DNA of 64,000 bases from Actinoplanes derwentensis (GTDB lineage: Bacteria; Actinomycetota; Actinomycetes; Mycobacteriales; Micromonosporaceae), in NCBI RefSeq assembly GCF_900104725.1, contig NZ_LT629758.1, positions 8,084,001 to 8,148,000 of the forward strand, read 5' to 3'. Every line of letters starts with the position of its first letter. Position 1 is the first letter of the stretch. A program made the translations under genes and the position numbers. This document shows positions 62,593 through 64,000 of the stretch, piece by piece. The notes under the pieces were generated by a model. That model saw only the letters and a program-made list of their open reading frames with translations. It was not told the DNA's origin and ran no database searches.

Positions 62593-62638
62593 TGTGATCA
62601 CAGTGTCACAGGGCCGCCGGTTGGGGGTGACAGTGGCG
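62593..62638. promoter_or_regulatory. Inverted-repeat sites in the AsnC/RDD divergent region
   Basis: TGTGATCACA (62593-62602) is a perfect 10-bp palindrome; a near-palindrome CAGTGTCAC...GTGACAGTG (about 62601-62634, 8 of 9 pairs) follows. They lie 63-119 nt from the divergent starts, where an AsnC-type regulator could bind. Confidence 0.4.
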
Positions 62639-62699
62639 TACCCCATCGGGTTGGGCAACCCTCGGTGACGAGGATGGTCATCCTGCGCAATCGGTGCGA

Positions 62700-62705
62700 T
62701 AGGTT
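62700..62705 (+). promoter_or_regulatory. -10 box TAGGTT for asnC-type gene
   Basis: TAGGTT lies 6 nt before the ATG at 62712; no ribosome site precedes that ATG. Confidence 0.5.
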
Positions 62706-62711
62706 CGGCCC

Positions 62712-63197
62712 ATGGGTGAGCAGACTGTCCAGCTCGATCCGCTCGACGCGCGGCTGATCTCGATGCTGGCGGCCGAGCCGCGGATCGGTGTGCTGGAGCT
62801 CTCCCGGCGGCTCGCGGTGGCGCGCGGCACCGTGCAGGCGCGACTGGACAAGCTGATCGCGCGGGGTGCGATCAAGGGTTTCGGGCCGGAGGTGGCGCCG
62901 GCCGCGATCGGTTTCGGGGTGACGAGTTTCGTGACCCTGGAGATCAGCCAGCGGTTCGGGCACGACGCCGTGGCGGGTCATCTGGCGGAGATTCCCGAGG
63001 TCCTGGAGGCGCACACGATCACCGGCAGCGGCGACATCCTGTGCCGGATCGTGGCCCGGTCGAACGCCGATCTGCAGCGGGTGATCGACCAGATCGTGGG
63101 ATACGAGGGGATCCGGCGAGCCCACACGATCATCGCGCTGGCCGAGTTGATCCCGTACCGGACCGTGCCGCTGGTGAGATCAGCAACCCGCGCATAA
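62712..63197 (+). CDS. Lrp/AsnC-family regulator
   Basis: 161 residues. N-terminal winged helix (LDPLDARLISMLAAEPRIGVLELSRRLAVARGTVQARLDKL region) and C-terminal RAM effector domain (HTITGSGDILCRIVARSNADL). Divergent from the RDD-hisC operon, with a leaderless promoter. AsnC regulators sense amino acids; control of the adjacent aminotransferase is likely. Confidence 0.9.
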   Translation: MGEQTVQLDPLDARLISMLAAEPRIGVLELSRRLAVARGTVQARLDKLIARGAIKGFGPEVAPAAIGFGVTSFVTLEISQRFGHDAVAGHLAEIPEVLEAHTITGSGDILCRIVARSNADLQRVIDQIVGYEGIRRAHTIIALAELIPYRTVPLVRSATRA

Positions 63198-63247
63198 CCC
63201 CACGACACGGACTTTCCACGCTGGATGCTTCCTGCTTCGAAGGTCAT

Positions 63248-63253
63248 TACCCT
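63248..63253 (+). promoter_or_regulatory. -10 box TACCCT for a leaderless gene
   Basis: TACCCT lies 6 nt before the ATG at 63260; no ribosome site. Confidence 0.5.
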
Positions 63254-63259
63254 GCCCGA

Positions 63260-64000
63260 ATGGCCTCCGGCGGCACCTCCTGGAAAGGACTCTCGGTGGT
63301 CGCCGCCGCCACGGTCGTGATCACCGTGCTGGCCGCGACCAACGTGTGGAACCCGTTTCCGCAACTGTGGTCGTGGATCACCACGAGCGGGCCGATCGCG
63401 GCCGGAACCCGCTGGCAGCAGACGCTGGGCGGCACACCGCAGAGCGTGGCGGTGGCCGGTGACGCGGTGATCGTCGAGTACCGGACCTCGCTCGAGGCGT
63501 ACGGGCTGACCGCCGCGGTGAAGCTCTGGTCGTCGGATGCCGACTGGGCCGAGATCGCCGGCAAGGGCGCGAACGCGGTGGTCGTCACCGGCCGTCTGCT
63601 GACCAAGGGCTATCAGGTCCTGGACCCGTCCACCGGCACGGTCCGGCGCGCCGACACCACCGCGTCGGCGGTCTGGGCCTATCAGGACGCGATCGTGGAC
63701 CTGAGCTGTTCCGGCGGCGACGACTGTCGGCTCACTGCCTGGGATCCGCGCACGAACAAGCAGCTCTGGACGGTCGGCGCCGGCAGCATCGGCTTCGTCC
63801 TGGACGCGGCCAACCCCGACCTGCCGGACACCCGGCGCCTGATCTCCGGTGATGTGGACGACGACGTACCGGGCCCGCCTGCCCTGCCCGGTCTGCTCGG
63901 TCTGCCGCACGACAACGAGGTCCGGGTGATCGACACGGCGAACGGGCGGCTGGTGCAGACCGCTGCGCCGTCCCGGGAGCAGCGGATCGCCGTGGTCGGC
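63260..64000 (+). CDS. Membrane-anchored beta-propeller protein (5' part, runs off the window)
   Basis: First 247 residues of a protein cut by the window end. Signal anchor (about 9-27), then PQQ-like repeats: TRWQQTLGGTPQSVAVAGDAV-type strand, SLEAYGLTAAVKLWSS, YQVLDPSTGTVRRAD and RLTAWDPRTNKQLWTVG, with two cysteines (LSCSGGDDC). Similar in layout to the protein at 56777-57961. Confidence 0.8.
   Translation, partial: MASGGTSWKGLSVVAAATVVITVLAATNVWNPFPQLWSWITTSGPIAAGTRWQQTLGGTPQSVAVAGDAVIVEYRTSLEAYGLTAAVKLWSSDADWAEIAGKGANAVVVTGRLLTKGYQVLDPSTGTVRRADTTASAVWAYQDAIVDLSCSGGDDCRLTAWDPRTNKQLWTVGAGSIGFVLDAANPDLPDTRRLISGDVDDDVPGPPALPGLLGLPHDNEVRVIDTANGRLVQTAAPSREQRIAVVG

Overview
The window is a GC-rich (about 70%), gene-dense actinobacterial chromosome segment with no plasmid or phage backbone. 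Gene order ftsH-folE-folP-folB-folK-DUF3180 ... DUF2520-panC-panD ... coaX-lysS-lsr2-clpC ... mutY ... disA-radA-lipoprotein ... carD-ispD-ispF follows the order I remember for Mycobacterium tuberculosis Rv3610c-Rv3581c. The additions (nuoD/midA pair, nadBC, a UbiA/type III polyketide cluster like one reported from Actinoplanes, many leaderless starts) point to Micromonosporaceae, possibly Actinoplanes. The genus is inference.

Layout. 1-1.6 kb: 3' end of ftsH, then folE. 1.6-17.1 kb: an accessory block lying between folE and folP, which are neighbours in mycobacteria. Its first half is a type VII (ESX)-like module: an FtsK/EccC-type ATPase with two small partners on the minus strand, and divergently a YbaB-like protein, a WXG100-like protein, a WXG100-like/NADase effector whose C-terminus matches the CD38 active site, and a candidate immunity protein. 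Its second half is a minus-strand, type IV secretion-like operon (pilin-like, VirB3-like, VirB4 ATPase, VirB6-like, VirB8-like, a transglycosylase/M23 wall hydrolase and an unknown protein). An IS982-type element sits exactly between two convergent stop codons in the middle.

17.3-22 kb: folate operon folP-(tiny ORF)-folB-folK-DUF3180, then membrane and hypothetical genes. 22-34.4 kb: a collagen-like membrane protein, nuoD with a MidA-type methyltransferase, and a cofactor block (DUF2520-panC-panD, a septum-formation lipoprotein, nadB-nadC, coaX) ending in lysS. 34.5-37.8 kb: lsr2 and clpC, separated by a terminator, a DnaA-box cluster and a palindrome. 38-47 kb: DUF4291, mutY, a LigT-like protein, an XRE-cupin/methyltransferase pair, and the operon lipoprotein-radA-disA (DNA repair and c-di-AMP). 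47.2-51.5 kb: a compact biosynthetic cluster (UbiA prenyltransferase, methyltransferase, acyl-CoA-dehydrogenase-like flavoprotein, type III polyketide synthase). 51.6-54.5 kb: a thioredoxin-like membrane protein, carD and the MEP-pathway genes ispD-ispF. 54.5-64 kb: a TPR protein, an unknown conserved protein, two membrane-anchored beta-propeller proteins (the second cut by the window end), a ROK regulator/MFS exporter divergon, an RDD protein with hisC, and an AsnC-type regulator.

Most operons use 4-base ATGA/GTGA overlaps. Several single genes have a TAnnnT-type -10 box 5-8 nt before the start codon, indicating leaderless mRNAs. I saw no tRNA, rRNA, CRISPR array or integrase.
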